A stretch of DNA of 5,438 nucleotides, taken from Bacillota bacterium (GTDB lineage: Bacteria; Bacillota; Thermosediminibacteria; Thermosediminibacterales; Thermosediminibacteraceae). A program made the translations under genes and the position numbers. Every line of letters begins with the position of its first letter. Position 1 is the first letter of the stretch. Below are positions 1 through 5,438 of the stretch, piece after piece. The notes below the pieces were generated by a model. It made no database searches, was not told the origin of the DNA, and was given only the letters and a program-made list of their open reading frames with translations. The stretch spans positions 1 to 5,438 of the forward strand of contig QGUT01000113.1 of NCBI GenBank assembly GCA_003242255.1, given 5' to 3'.

Positions 1-1271
1 ACCGCGAGGTTCCACAGCGGCAGGGCGAATAAGTATACAGCGTAGATTATACTGCTTTTAGGAGCGCCAATTGTGGTCAGCGGAAAGACCGCGGCGATGC
101 TCCAGGGGATTAGGGGGCTCACTACTATGGCCGTGTTTTCCAGAAAGACGGCCAGTTTCTCGCGGTCTTCGAACATCTTTTCCGTTATCTCGTAGGCCAG
201 CATGGTGGCGAGGGTCTGGTTGCAGCTCAAGGCTGCGGTCACCACAGAAACCGCAAGAACTGCGGCGAAATCGGTACTGTACCGGGAAAGCGTAAAGCTC
301 CAATTTTTAATGCTATCCAGCAGCTTCGTCCTGCGAAAGATGCCAAAGTACGACGAAGAAATGGCCACTATCAGGGCTGTCCTCAACATCGACAAAATGC
401 CGCCGCCGTCCATCAGGGCGGCTATTTCTGCATTTCCCGAGCGATAACCTGTAAACATGAATTTTAAGAGGTCTCGCAGGCTCATCCCCTGGCAAAGCAG
501 GCCCACCAATAGGCCCGCCGCAATGCTGCAGAGTATTGTAACTTTTATGTCAAGCCGCAGCAGGGTGAGAAATAGTATAACTGCCGCCGGCAGGAGCACC
601 CATGGCGTCAAGTTGAAACTCTCGGCGAAAAAAGAAAGTTTGACCGTCGCCGGCATCTCGCCCGCCGGACCCCCTGAAGCGGCATAAAAGATTACTGCCA
701 GGGCAAAAGGCACTATGGATGTCCTCATCATGTTCTTTATATTCCTGTGGATATCGGTCCTGGTAAGTTCGCTCACCAGCAGGGCGCTCGACGACATAGG
801 AGAACACCTGTCGCCGAAAAAGATCCCGGACAGGATGGCCCCGCCCAAATAAAAATCCGAAAGGCCCAGGGCTTTTCCCGTCATCATGCAGATAATCCCG
901 GCGGTGCTGACCGTGCCGAAAGCCGTTCCGGTAAGAAAAGAAACCAGGGCGCAGAGCAGAAAAGAAAACAGCACAAAAAATCGGGGATTTACCACCGAAA
1001 CTGCGTGGTAGATTATATAGGGTATGGTGCCGGCAGCCCGCCAGAGGGCCGTGAGCATCCCGATCAGGCAAAACACCAGGAGGACGGTTCGGGTTTCTTT
1101 GAGGCCCGCCAGCATCATTTGCCAAATCTCCCTAAAGGTAAATCCCTTGTACAGGGCATAAGCGGTAAAAAGTACCAATCCCGCAAAAAGGGCAACCACG
1201 ACCGATACATTTCTGGCTATACAAAATAAAAGAAAAAGCGAAAAAAGAAGAAGCGTGAGCCCTTCAGCCAT
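1..1271 (-). CDS. nhaC: NhaC-family Na+/H+ antiporter, C-terminus cut by window edge
   Basis: This is an inner-membrane secondary transporter of the NhaC family, expected to exchange Na+ for H+ and so serve pH and sodium homeostasis. I translated it by hand: 423 codons run open from an ATG at 1271 to the left edge with no stop, so the 3' end (probably a few dozen residues) lies outside. The protein is strongly hydrophobic throughout, starting with a membrane segment at about residues 5-40. Family motifs visible are LTGTAFGTVSTAG (113-125), GAILSGIFFGDRCSP (144-158) and SPLIPW (385-390), which correspond to conserved NhaC stretches around the ion-binding core. The start is the only ATG near the N-terminus; an in-frame TAG lies about 24 bases upstream. 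The Shine-Dalgarno (GAAAGCGGCG region) is weak. It begins 13 bases after the ttuA-like gene, so co-transcription and perhaps coupled translation are likely. Substrate (Na+ alone, or malate/lactate as in some NhaC relatives) cannot be settled. Confidence 0.88.
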   Translation of the reverse strand, partial: MAEGLTLLLFSLFLLFCIARNVSVVVALFAGLVLFTAYALYKGFTFREIWQMMLAGLKETRTVLLVFCLIGMLTALWRAAGTIPYIIYHAVSVVNPRFFVLFSFLLCALVSFLTGTAFGTVSTAGIICMMTGKALGLSDFYLGGAILSGIFFGDRCSPMSSSALLVSELTRTDIHRNIKNMMRTSIVPFALAVIFYAASGGPAGEMPATVKLSFFAESFNLTPWVLLPAAVILFLTLLRLDIKVTILCSIAAGLLVGLLCQGMSLRDLLKFMFTGYRSGNAEIAALMDGGGILSMLRTALIVAISSSYFGIFRRTKLLDSIKNWSFTLSRYSTDFAAVLAVSVVTAALSCNQTLATMLAYEITEKMFEDREKLAVFLENTAIVVSPLIPWSIAAVFPLTTIGAPKSSIIYAVYLFALPLWNLA

Positions 1272-1284
1272 TTTATCGCCGCTT

Positions 1285-2199
1285 TCACGAATCTATTTTT
1301 TTCTTTTCCGCCATTTGTCTCAGCCTGCAGAAGGAGCAAATTTCCGCCGTAGTCACCTGGCCGCAGATCCTGCATTCGTTCAATATGGCCGGTTCTGAAT
1401 ATCCCTCGAAGCATTTTCTCCCCTTTTTGTAAAAACCGGTGAGAAAGCGCTGCTTCGTCCCGGGGCTTTCGTCCTCCAATTTGTTCAGGACTTCTTTGTA
1501 CAATATGGAACTGGAGCCTACCGCATGGGGGCACTCCTCGTGGATGAATTCAATGCCGTTGAACAATACGTAGGCTAGATTTTCCCTTTCGGTCAACGTG
1601 CAGAGCGGCTTTACCTTCTTCACCAGCTTGGGATGTGTGCTCGGCAGCACCGGCGACTGCCGGGCCAGGTACCCTTCCTGCCAGCTGAGCAAGTTCCCGA
1701 GGAGAGTTGCCGCCTCATCATCCAGGTTGTGCCCGGTCGCCACCGCGTCGAATCCGCCGTCCAAGGCCACCTTGTTAAAAAGGTACCTTTTTATCGTCCC
1801 GCATATAGAGCAGGTGCTCCGGCGGAGCTGTCTCGCCAAAGCCGGGATGTTGAAGCCGTATTCACTCTCGATGTTCTTTATTATGACCGGCGCATTGTTG
1901 GCCTGGGAAAAGTGCTCCACCACTTCCTGAGACCGGTCGGAATACCCGCAGATGCCCAGATTGATGTACATTCCGGTCACGTTGTACCCCAATTTCAGCA
2001 ATATATACCAGAGGGCCATGCTGTCCTTCCCGCCGGAGACCACCACCAGTACCCGGTCAGTGGGCCTGAACATTTTATACCTTTTGATGTTCCGCTTTAC
2101 CTGTTCGGAATAGTAGATCTGAAAGCAGTTGCTGCAAAAAGCCGTGTTGTGCCTTTTCAAGTATATATCGGCCTTTTCCTTACACCTGCGACAGAGCAC
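1285..2199 (-). CDS. ttuA: TtuA-type tRNA 2-thiolation enzyme (PP-loop ATPase with Fe-S cysteines and zinc fingers)
   Basis: A 304-residue enzyme of the TtuA/Ncs6 (CTU1) family, which adenylates a tRNA uridine or ribothymidine with ATP and replaces its 2-oxygen with sulfur. Seen directly: an N-terminal CxxC pair (C3, C6, C22, C25), the PP-loop SGGKDS (55-60), CSICG (C130, C133), TGHNLDDEA (155-163), a lone cysteine in EECPHA (C223), and a C-terminal CxxC pair (C276, C279, C288, C291). In Thermus TtuA, C130, C133 and C222 hold a catalytic [4Fe-4S] cluster, and cysteine clusters at both ends bind zinc; the layout here matches almost residue for residue. The length is usual for the family. It follows the ubiquitin-like ttuB gene, the known sulfur carrier for TtuA, which favours thiolation of T54 over U34 or C32. 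TtcA shares the central cysteines but lacks the flanking zinc fingers. The start is GTG: an in-frame TAA directly precedes it, and the next in-frame Met (43) would lose the first zinc finger. Confidence 0.9.
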   Translation of the reverse strand: MLCRRCKEKADIYLKRHNTAFCSNCFQIYYSEQVKRNIKRYKMFRPTDRVLVVVSGGKDSMALWYILLKLGYNVTGMYINLGICGYSDRSQEVVEHFSQANNAPVIIKNIESEYGFNIPALARQLRRSTCSICGTIKRYLFNKVALDGGFDAVATGHNLDDEAATLLGNLLSWQEGYLARQSPVLPSTHPKLVKKVKPLCTLTERENLAYVLFNGIEFIHEECPHAVGSSSILYKEVLNKLEDESPGTKQRFLTGFYKKGRKCFEGYSEPAILNECRICGQVTTAEICSFCRLRQMAEKKKIDS

Positions 2200-2216
2200 T
2201 TACGCATCCTCCTTTA
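2200..2216 (-). promoter_or_regulatory. Ribosome binding site of ttuA overlapping the ttuB stop codon
   Basis: The minus strand reads TAAAGGAGG, in which the TAA stop of ttuB (2216-2214) runs directly into the Shine-Dalgarno AAAGGAGG (2215-2208). The GTG start of ttuA follows after 8 bases, an ideal spacing. A decoy ATG (2207-2205) abuts the SD in another frame and ends after 16 codons, so it is not the start. The overlap suggests that ribosomes finishing ttuB help initiate ttuA. Confidence 0.85.
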
Positions 2217-2411
2217 TCCTCCAGAGATTGCCGAAATCACTTCAACCGTATCTTCTTCGTTTAACTTTTCGTCTGGGGTCAGCATTTTGCCGTCCCTCAG
2301 CACCAGACTGGATTCCAGGCTAAAGTTTAATTCTTCCGCCAGCTGTTTTACTGTTTTTATTCCTTTGACCTCTATTTCTCTGCGAAAAGGCATCTTCATA
2401 ATGACCTTCAT
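2214..2411 (-). CDS. ttuB: TtuB-like ubiquitin-fold sulfur carrier protein ending in Gly-Gly
   Basis: A 65-residue protein of the ThiS/MoaD ubiquitin-like superfamily. It starts with a basic beta-strand segment, has a helix-like stretch around TVKQLAEEL (20-28), then LVLRDGKMLTPDEKL (36-50), and ends VISAISGG. The terminal Gly-Gly (64-65) is the site that such carriers have adenylated by an E1-like enzyme and converted to a thiocarboxylate. Thermus TtuB has the same length and, as far as I recall, the same AISGG ending; it delivers sulfur to TtuA for tRNA 2-thioribothymidine and can also be conjugated to protein lysines. Placement directly before the ttuA-like gene supports TtuB over ThiS or MoaD, since no thiamine or molybdopterin gene is near. 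The ATG at 2411 has the SD AAAGGAG 7 bases upstream. Internal Met5 and Met7 are less likely starts because they lack that spacing. No partner E1 (TtuC) gene is visible in the window. Confidence 0.88.
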   Translation of the reverse strand: MKVIMKMPFRREIEVKGIKTVKQLAEELNFSLESSLVLRDGKMLTPDEKLNEEDTVEVISAISGG

Positions 2412-2425
2412 GTCCTCACTCCTTT
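2412..2425 (-). promoter_or_regulatory. Ribosome binding site of ttuB
   Basis: AAAGGAG at 2425-2419 lies 7 bases before the ATG at 2411. It fixes the start at the first of three closely spaced methionines (residues 1, 5 and 7). Confidence 0.8.
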
Positions 2426-2460
2426 CTCTAAAAATCCCAATTTTTAAGCTCGCCTATTTT

Positions 2461-2489
2461 ATTATAGCTTCTTTGTCCTGGATCTTCAA
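2461..2489 (-). promoter_or_regulatory. Sigma-A/sigma-70 type promoter of the ttuB-ttuA-nhaC unit
   Basis: On the minus strand a perfect -10 box TATAAT (2466-2461) is preceded, after exactly 17 bases, by a -35-like box TTGAAG (2489-2484; four of six match TTGACA). Transcription would start near 2454, giving a leader of about 43 bases before the ttuB ATG. It lies downstream of the terminator of the preceding unit, which is where an independent promoter would be needed. No operator or riboswitch-like structure is apparent in the short leader. Confidence 0.8.
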
Positions 2490-2490
2490 A

Positions 2491-2640
2491 CCTTATCCTA
2501 TACCAGCCAAACAGGAGACGCCACAAAAGCTACTGCAGGATGAGGTGCTGGTCAAGTGCCTGATCGATGCTATTGATTTCTTAAATGAGCGAAACTGGAA
2601 TTACAAGACAGCGGACCACACCAGAACCAAATTAGAATAA
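2491..2640 (+). other. Possible remnant of a plus-strand coding sequence, origin unknown
   Basis: One plus-strand frame reads 49 codons to a TAA at 2638-2640 with a protein-like composition: charged and amphipathic, including KLLQDEVLVKCLIDAIDFL and then NERNWNYKTADHTRTKLE. No convincing start codon with a Shine-Dalgarno precedes it, and the frame farther upstream runs through the ttuB promoter and antisense through ttuB, so it is not an intact gene there. It could be the 3' tail of a deleted gene or mobile element, or chance. I do not recognise a family. The hairpin just after its stop could have served as its terminator too. It is the only content of the 2490-2640 gap besides the flanking signals. 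Confidence 0.25.
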
Positions 2641-2643
2641 GCA

Positions 2644-2686
2644 AAATACCGCCCTTTTAGTAATTTTCCCTGAAAGGGCGGTATTT
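2644..2686 (-). terminator. Rho-independent terminator of the amidohydrolase-yfcC unit
   Basis: A perfect 14-bp inverted repeat (AAATACCGCCCTTT at 2644-2657 against AAAGGGCGGTATTT at 2673-2686) encloses a 15-base loop. On the minus strand the stem runs into TTTTGCTTATTC, a modest T-rich tail, and it lies 25 bases after the yfcC-like stop. Because the stem has A-rich and T-rich flanks on both sides, it could also stop plus-strand transcripts, though the plus-strand T-tract is poor. Confidence 0.85.
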
Positions 2687-2711
2687 AATATGTTGCAGCA
2701 GTACGTAAATT

Positions 2712-4112
2712 TTAAAATGGTCCGTAATTCATTGCCACCGCTATCGCTATGAAAACCATCTCTACGGCCAGCATTAAGAGGAACAACGGGACGTAGTACT
2801 TTAACCAGCGATCCATCGGAACTTTTGCCATGCCGCACACTACGGGCAAAAGGGTGGTAGGCCATAGGATATTGGAAAAGCCGTCGCCGTACTGGTAAGC
2901 TAAGACCGCCGTCTGCCTCGTGATATTTAAAACATCGGCTAACGGCGCCATTATGGGCATGGTGACCGCCGCCATGCCGCTCCCGGAAGGAATGAGGAAA
3001 CTAATCAGAGTTTGAACAAAGAGCATCCCCTCCGCCGCAATCCACTTGGGCAATGACATCAAAGGCTGGGAAAGGGCATGGACGATGGTGTCCGTTATTC
3101 TCGCCTGATTCATTACAATCAGAATTCCCCTGCCAAGACCCACCGCAAAGGCCCCGGAAACAATCTCCTTACATCCTTCCACGAAGTATTCGGCTATCTT
3201 GCTGGAAGAAAAGCCGCCAACGATTCCGCAAGCTATTCCCATTATCAGAAAGAGTCCCGCCAGTTCGTCAATGTACCATCCCAATTTCAGCACTCCGTAG
3301 ATCAGGACGGCAATCGTGACCCCGACCAATAATAAAATCACTTTTTGGCGTCCGGTAAACTCTTTCTCCGCTTTGTCGGCGTCGATCTTAAAATTGGAAT
3401 AATCGATATCGTTTACAAGGCTTGCCGACGGATTTTCTTTGACCTTGAGGGCATAGCGCAAAGTCCACCAAACGGCGATGGCCTCAAAGACGATGAAGTT
3501 CAATATCCTAAACCCTAATCCGGAATACAGAGGTAAGTCCGCTATTCCCTGGGCAACCCCAATGGTGAAGGGGTTCAGGAAAGCCGCCGAAAAACCTGTA
3601 TTGGACCCCAGGGAAACCATGCTCATTCCGACAACCGCGTCGTATCCCAAGGCTATGGCTAAGGACACCACCAGAGGAATGAATCCCAGCGTCTCCTCGG
3701 ACATTCCGAAGACAGCTCCGCCCAGCCCGAAAGCAAACATCGTAATGGGAATCACAAACTGTTCCTTTCCCCTGAATCGATTTATGAGGAAATAAATGGC
3801 GGCGTCCAGGGCCCCTGTTTTTATAACGACGTAAATTGATCCGTAAATTATAAATATAAAAAATATTATCGACGCTGCGTCCACCATGCCCTTCTGAACG
3901 GCCACAAAGGTATCGAAGAATCCTACCGGCGAGGGTTCCACGTATTTAAACGAATCGGGAACAACCGTCATCTTATGAGTATTGGGGTTCTCCACCCTGT
4001 CGTACTGACCTGCTGGAATAATCCAGGTGGCAATTGCTGCAATGACTATCAACGAGAACAATATGGTAAAAGTATGCGGTATGCTGAATTTTTTCCTCCT
4101 GCCCCCCTGCAT
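2712..4112 (-). CDS. YfcC/DcuC-superfamily membrane carrier
   Basis: A 466-residue inner-membrane secondary transporter of the YfcC family (C4-dicarboxylate anaerobic carrier-like superfamily, which also holds arginine/ornithine and short peptide or amino acid carriers). A basic N-terminus (GRRKK, 4-8) precedes the first membrane segment (about 14-34, ending WIIPAGQYDRV). About a dozen hydrophobic segments follow. Two matching hairpin-like halves carry the family signatures: GMSEET (136-141) with NTGFSAAFLNPFTIG (171-185) in the first, and IPSGSGMAAVTMPIMAPLAD (374-393) with GDGFSN (409-414) in the second. A polar loop lies at about 225-255. Length is normal for the family. It starts 13 bases after the amidohydrolase stop, so the two form an operon. 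The carrier probably imports the hydrolase substrate or exchanges it for a product; dicarboxylate, amino acid, N-acyl amino acid and dipeptide all remain possible. The ATG has a G-run SD 6 bases upstream. Confidence 0.88.
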   Translation of the reverse strand: MQGGRRKKFSIPHTFTILFSLIVIAAIATWIIPAGQYDRVENPNTHKMTVVPDSFKYVEPSPVGFFDTFVAVQKGMVDAASIIFFIFIIYGSIYVVIKTGALDAAIYFLINRFRGKEQFVIPITMFAFGLGGAVFGMSEETLGFIPLVVSLAIALGYDAVVGMSMVSLGSNTGFSAAFLNPFTIGVAQGIADLPLYSGLGFRILNFIVFEAIAVWWTLRYALKVKENPSASLVNDIDYSNFKIDADKAEKEFTGRQKVILLLVGVTIAVLIYGVLKLGWYIDELAGLFLIMGIACGIVGGFSSSKIAEYFVEGCKEIVSGAFAVGLGRGILIVMNQARITDTIVHALSQPLMSLPKWIAAEGMLFVQTLISFLIPSGSGMAAVTMPIMAPLADVLNITRQTAVLAYQYGDGFSNILWPTTLLPVVCGMAKVPMDRWLKYYVPLFLLMLAVEMVFIAIAVAMNYGPF

Positions 4113-4128
4113 AAATAACCCCCCCTCA
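4113..4128 (-). promoter_or_regulatory. G-run ribosome binding site of the yfcC-like gene abutting the upstream stop
   Basis: The minus strand reads TGAGGGGGGG followed by TTATTT and then ATG. The TGA is the stop of the amidohydrolase (4128-4126), and the seven-G tract (4125-4119) acts as the Shine-Dalgarno at a spacing of 6 bases. Stop and binding site touch, which implies translational coupling. Confidence 0.7.
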
Positions 4129-5298
4129 GGCTTGTTTTACTGTTTTTTCAAACTCATCTTTTACTTTTCCCATCAACTCTTCGTCGGTCATCAAATCCAG
4201 CCCGGTAAAAGCCAAGGCTTTGGCTGCCAAGAGTGCAGCCTGCTTTCCCCTTTCGGAGCCCGCCGCTTTCAAAAATTCGATGGAATGGCCGGGAACGTTT
4301 CCTTCAGTTATGGCGATATGAGGATGAATCGCCGGGACCACCTGGCTCACATTTCCCATGTCCGTGGAGCCTACTCCCTCTTCCTCTTCGACAATATCAA
4401 CGCATCCTAGCTTCTCCAGGTTTGCCCTGAATGCATTAGCCATGGTGCGGTTTGTCACCAGGTTGTCGAAACCCAATTCGAAATTGCTGTAAGAAAGCTT
4501 TGCCCCCGTCGCCAGTTCAGCCCCCTTCGCACAGGCTATTACCTTCTCCTTCACTTCCAGCATGTATTTTTTATCCTTCGCCCTTATGTAAAAGCGAGCC
4601 ACTGCCCTGTCCGGAATTATGTTGGGAGCCTTACCTCCTTCCGTAATTATGCCGTGAATTCTGGCATCGGGTCTGAGCTGCTGCCGTAAAGCATTTATCC
4701 CGTTAAAAAGGAGAATGACCGCATCCAGGGCGTTTATCCCCAGATGAGGAGTCGCCGCAGCATGGGCGGCTTTTCCTTCGTATCTAAATTCGAGGGCCTC
4801 CATGGCCAGGGATGTAGAATATACCGAAGTCCGGTTGCCGGGATGTACCATCATCGCCGCGTCGACCTGATCAAAAATGCCCTTTTCCACCAGTATTACT
4901 TTCGCCCCGTTGGTTTCCTCGGCAGGGCAACCTATAAAAAGCACTTCGCCGGGAAGTTCTTCCCCTAAGGAACCCAGAGCAGCGGCAGCTCCGAAACTGG
5001 CTGCTGCTATCAAATTGTGGCCGCAGGCATGACCTATTTCGGGGAGCGCATCGTATTCGGCGAGAAAGGCCACCCGGCAGCCGGGCCTTACCCCCTTTTT
5101 CCTTGCCACAAAAGCTGTTGGCAATCCCTCTACTTCATCTACCTGAAAACCATATTTCGCTATTTTATCTTTTAAAAGTCCAGAGGCTTTAAACTCCTGA
5201 TTCCCCAACTCCGGATTGTTGTATATCTCGTCGGCCACTTCAAAGACTTCGTCTCTTATACTGTCCAGGAATCGTGCTATCCTGTCTTTTAATTCCAT
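4126..5298 (-). CDS. M20-family metallo-amidohydrolase (AbgB/PM20D2-like)
   Basis: A 390-residue cytosolic metal-dependent hydrolase of peptidase family M20, subgroup D, which cleaves amide bonds in N-acyl amino acids, aminobenzoyl-glutamate or unusual dipeptides. Visible residues: LAEYDALPEIGHACGHN (79-95) with probable metal ligands H90, C92 and H94; GCPAEETNG (123-131) with the catalytic and metal-binding E127/E128; VHPGNRT (151-157) with H152; the dimerisation-domain motif KAAHAAATPHLGINALDA (176-193); and the C-terminal EGNVPGHS (332-339) with H338. All expected ligands are present, so it should be active. HACGHN, with Asn where many M20D enzymes have Asp, together with EYDALPEIGHACGHN, points to the AbgB/PM20D2 branch rather than the hippurate or auxin-conjugate hydrolases. 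No signal peptide. The G-run at 5313-5318 is 14 bases from the ATG, a rather long spacing, but an in-frame TGA upstream leaves no other ATG, GTG or TTG start. It is first in an operon with the YfcC-like carrier. Confidence 0.9.
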   Translation of the reverse strand: MELKDRIARFLDSIRDEVFEVADEIYNNPELGNQEFKASGLLKDKIAKYGFQVDEVEGLPTAFVARKKGVRPGCRVAFLAEYDALPEIGHACGHNLIAAASFGAAAALGSLGEELPGEVLFIGCPAEETNGAKVILVEKGIFDQVDAAMMVHPGNRTSVYSTSLAMEALEFRYEGKAAHAAATPHLGINALDAVILLFNGINALRQQLRPDARIHGIITEGGKAPNIIPDRAVARFYIRAKDKKYMLEVKEKVIACAKGAELATGAKLSYSNFELGFDNLVTNRTMANAFRANLEKLGCVDIVEEEEGVGSTDMGNVSQVVPAIHPHIAITEGNVPGHSIEFLKAAGSERGKQAALLAAKALAFTGLDLMTDEELMGKVKDEFEKTVKQA

Positions 5299-5438
5299 GG
5301 TGATCGAATCTACCCCCCTATCTCAATATTTTTTGATTAGCTAAATAAAACTCTTAAAATCTTAGTTTTTCGTTGAATTTAGGCTGTTTTTTGCTGTTTA
5401 ACCATAGATTTTTTAGACAACAAGACCACCTGCAGCAA
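5299..5438. other. AT-rich leader upstream of the amidohydrolase, no gene seen
   Basis: These 140 bases precede the amidohydrolase operon and should contain its promoter. I find no confident -35/-10 pair; the best weak match on the minus strand is TTGTTG, 17 bases, TAAACA. A short AT-rich inverted repeat (AAAACT at 5347-5352 with AGTTTT at 5364-5369) might be an operator or chance. A G6 tract at 5313-5318 (minus strand) is the only purine-rich candidate for a ribosome binding site. No coding sequence or RNA gene is apparent. Confidence 0.5.

Noticed and set aside
550..1125. A 191-codon minus-strand open frame
   Set aside because: It lies inside the nhaC-like gene in another frame; its product is rich in Arg, Gly and Pro with no membrane or domain pattern, while the overlapping frame has clear NhaC motifs.
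747..1229. A 160-codon plus-strand open frame
   Set aside because: Antisense to the nhaC-like gene, with low-complexity Lys/Gly/Arg-rich composition and no recognisable motif.
1285..2199. Reading the PP-loop enzyme as TtcA or TilS
   Set aside because: TtcA lacks the N- and C-terminal CxxC zinc-finger pairs seen here, and TilS lacks the central Fe-S cysteines. The adjacent Gly-Gly carrier also fits TtuA.
2205..2207. ATG as the start of ttuA
   Set aside because: It is out of frame with the protein, touches the Shine-Dalgarno with no spacing, and its frame ends after 16 codons. The GTG at 2199 has the right frame and an 8-base spacing.
1633..2640. A 335-codon plus-strand open frame
   Set aside because: Most of it is antisense to the ttuA- and ttuB-like genes, and it crosses the ttuB promoter. 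Only its last 49 codons lie outside genes and are listed as a possible remnant.
5381..5396. Sigma-54-like GG/GC element on the plus strand
   Set aside because: The spacing between GG and GC is 9 rather than 10, and it points away from every gene in the window.
1..5438. CRISPR array, tRNA, rRNA, riboswitch or intact insertion sequence
   Set aside because: No regularly spaced repeats, cloverleaf, conserved RNA core, terminal inverted repeats or transposase were found by eye on either strand.

Overview
The window carries five protein genes, all read from the minus strand, in two consecutive transcription units. GC content looks mid-range and the intergenic DNA is AT-rich. The Shine-Dalgarno sequences are strong and purine-rich, one start is GTG, and the one clear promoter has a perfect TATAAT -10 box. 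With the gene content (a TtuA/TtuB-type tRNA 2-thiolation pair, an NhaC antiporter, and a YfcC carrier next to an M20 amidohydrolase), this suggests a thermophilic or moderately thermophilic anaerobic Firmicute of the Clostridia type. That taxonomic reading is inference; no rRNA or other marker is present.

Reading along the minus strand from the right edge: 5438-5299 is an AT-rich leader with no gene. Next come an M20-family amidohydrolase (5298-4126) and, 13 bases later, a YfcC/DcuC-family membrane carrier (4112-2712). The unit ends at a perfect 14-bp hairpin terminator (2686-2644). Together the two genes look like an uptake-and-hydrolysis module for an amidated or peptide-like amino acid compound; the substrate is not readable from sequence.

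The stretch 2640-2412 separates the units. It holds a possible short plus-strand coding remnant of unknown origin (2491-2640) and a strong sigma-A type promoter (2489-2461) for the second unit.

The second unit is ttuB-like (2411-2214), ttuA-like (2199-1285) and nhaC-like (1271 to beyond the left edge). The first two are a ubiquitin-fold sulfur carrier ending in Gly-Gly and a PP-loop tRNA thiolase with two zinc-finger-like modules and the three cysteines expected to hold a [4Fe-4S] cluster. In Thermus this pair makes 2-thioribothymidine at tRNA position 54, a heat-stabilising modification. The E1-like activating enzyme and a sulfur donor are not in the window. The Na+/H+ antiporter follows ttuA by 13 bases and is probably co-transcribed. 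The three ttu/nhaC genes are tightly packed, and the stop codon of ttuB lies inside the ribosome binding site of ttuA.

The most interesting item is the compact ttuB-ttuA pair, a ubiquitin-like protein with its tRNA thiolase, linked to a cation antiporter. Its parts belong to known families, so I do not claim a new system; the linkage to nhaC is the less expected part.
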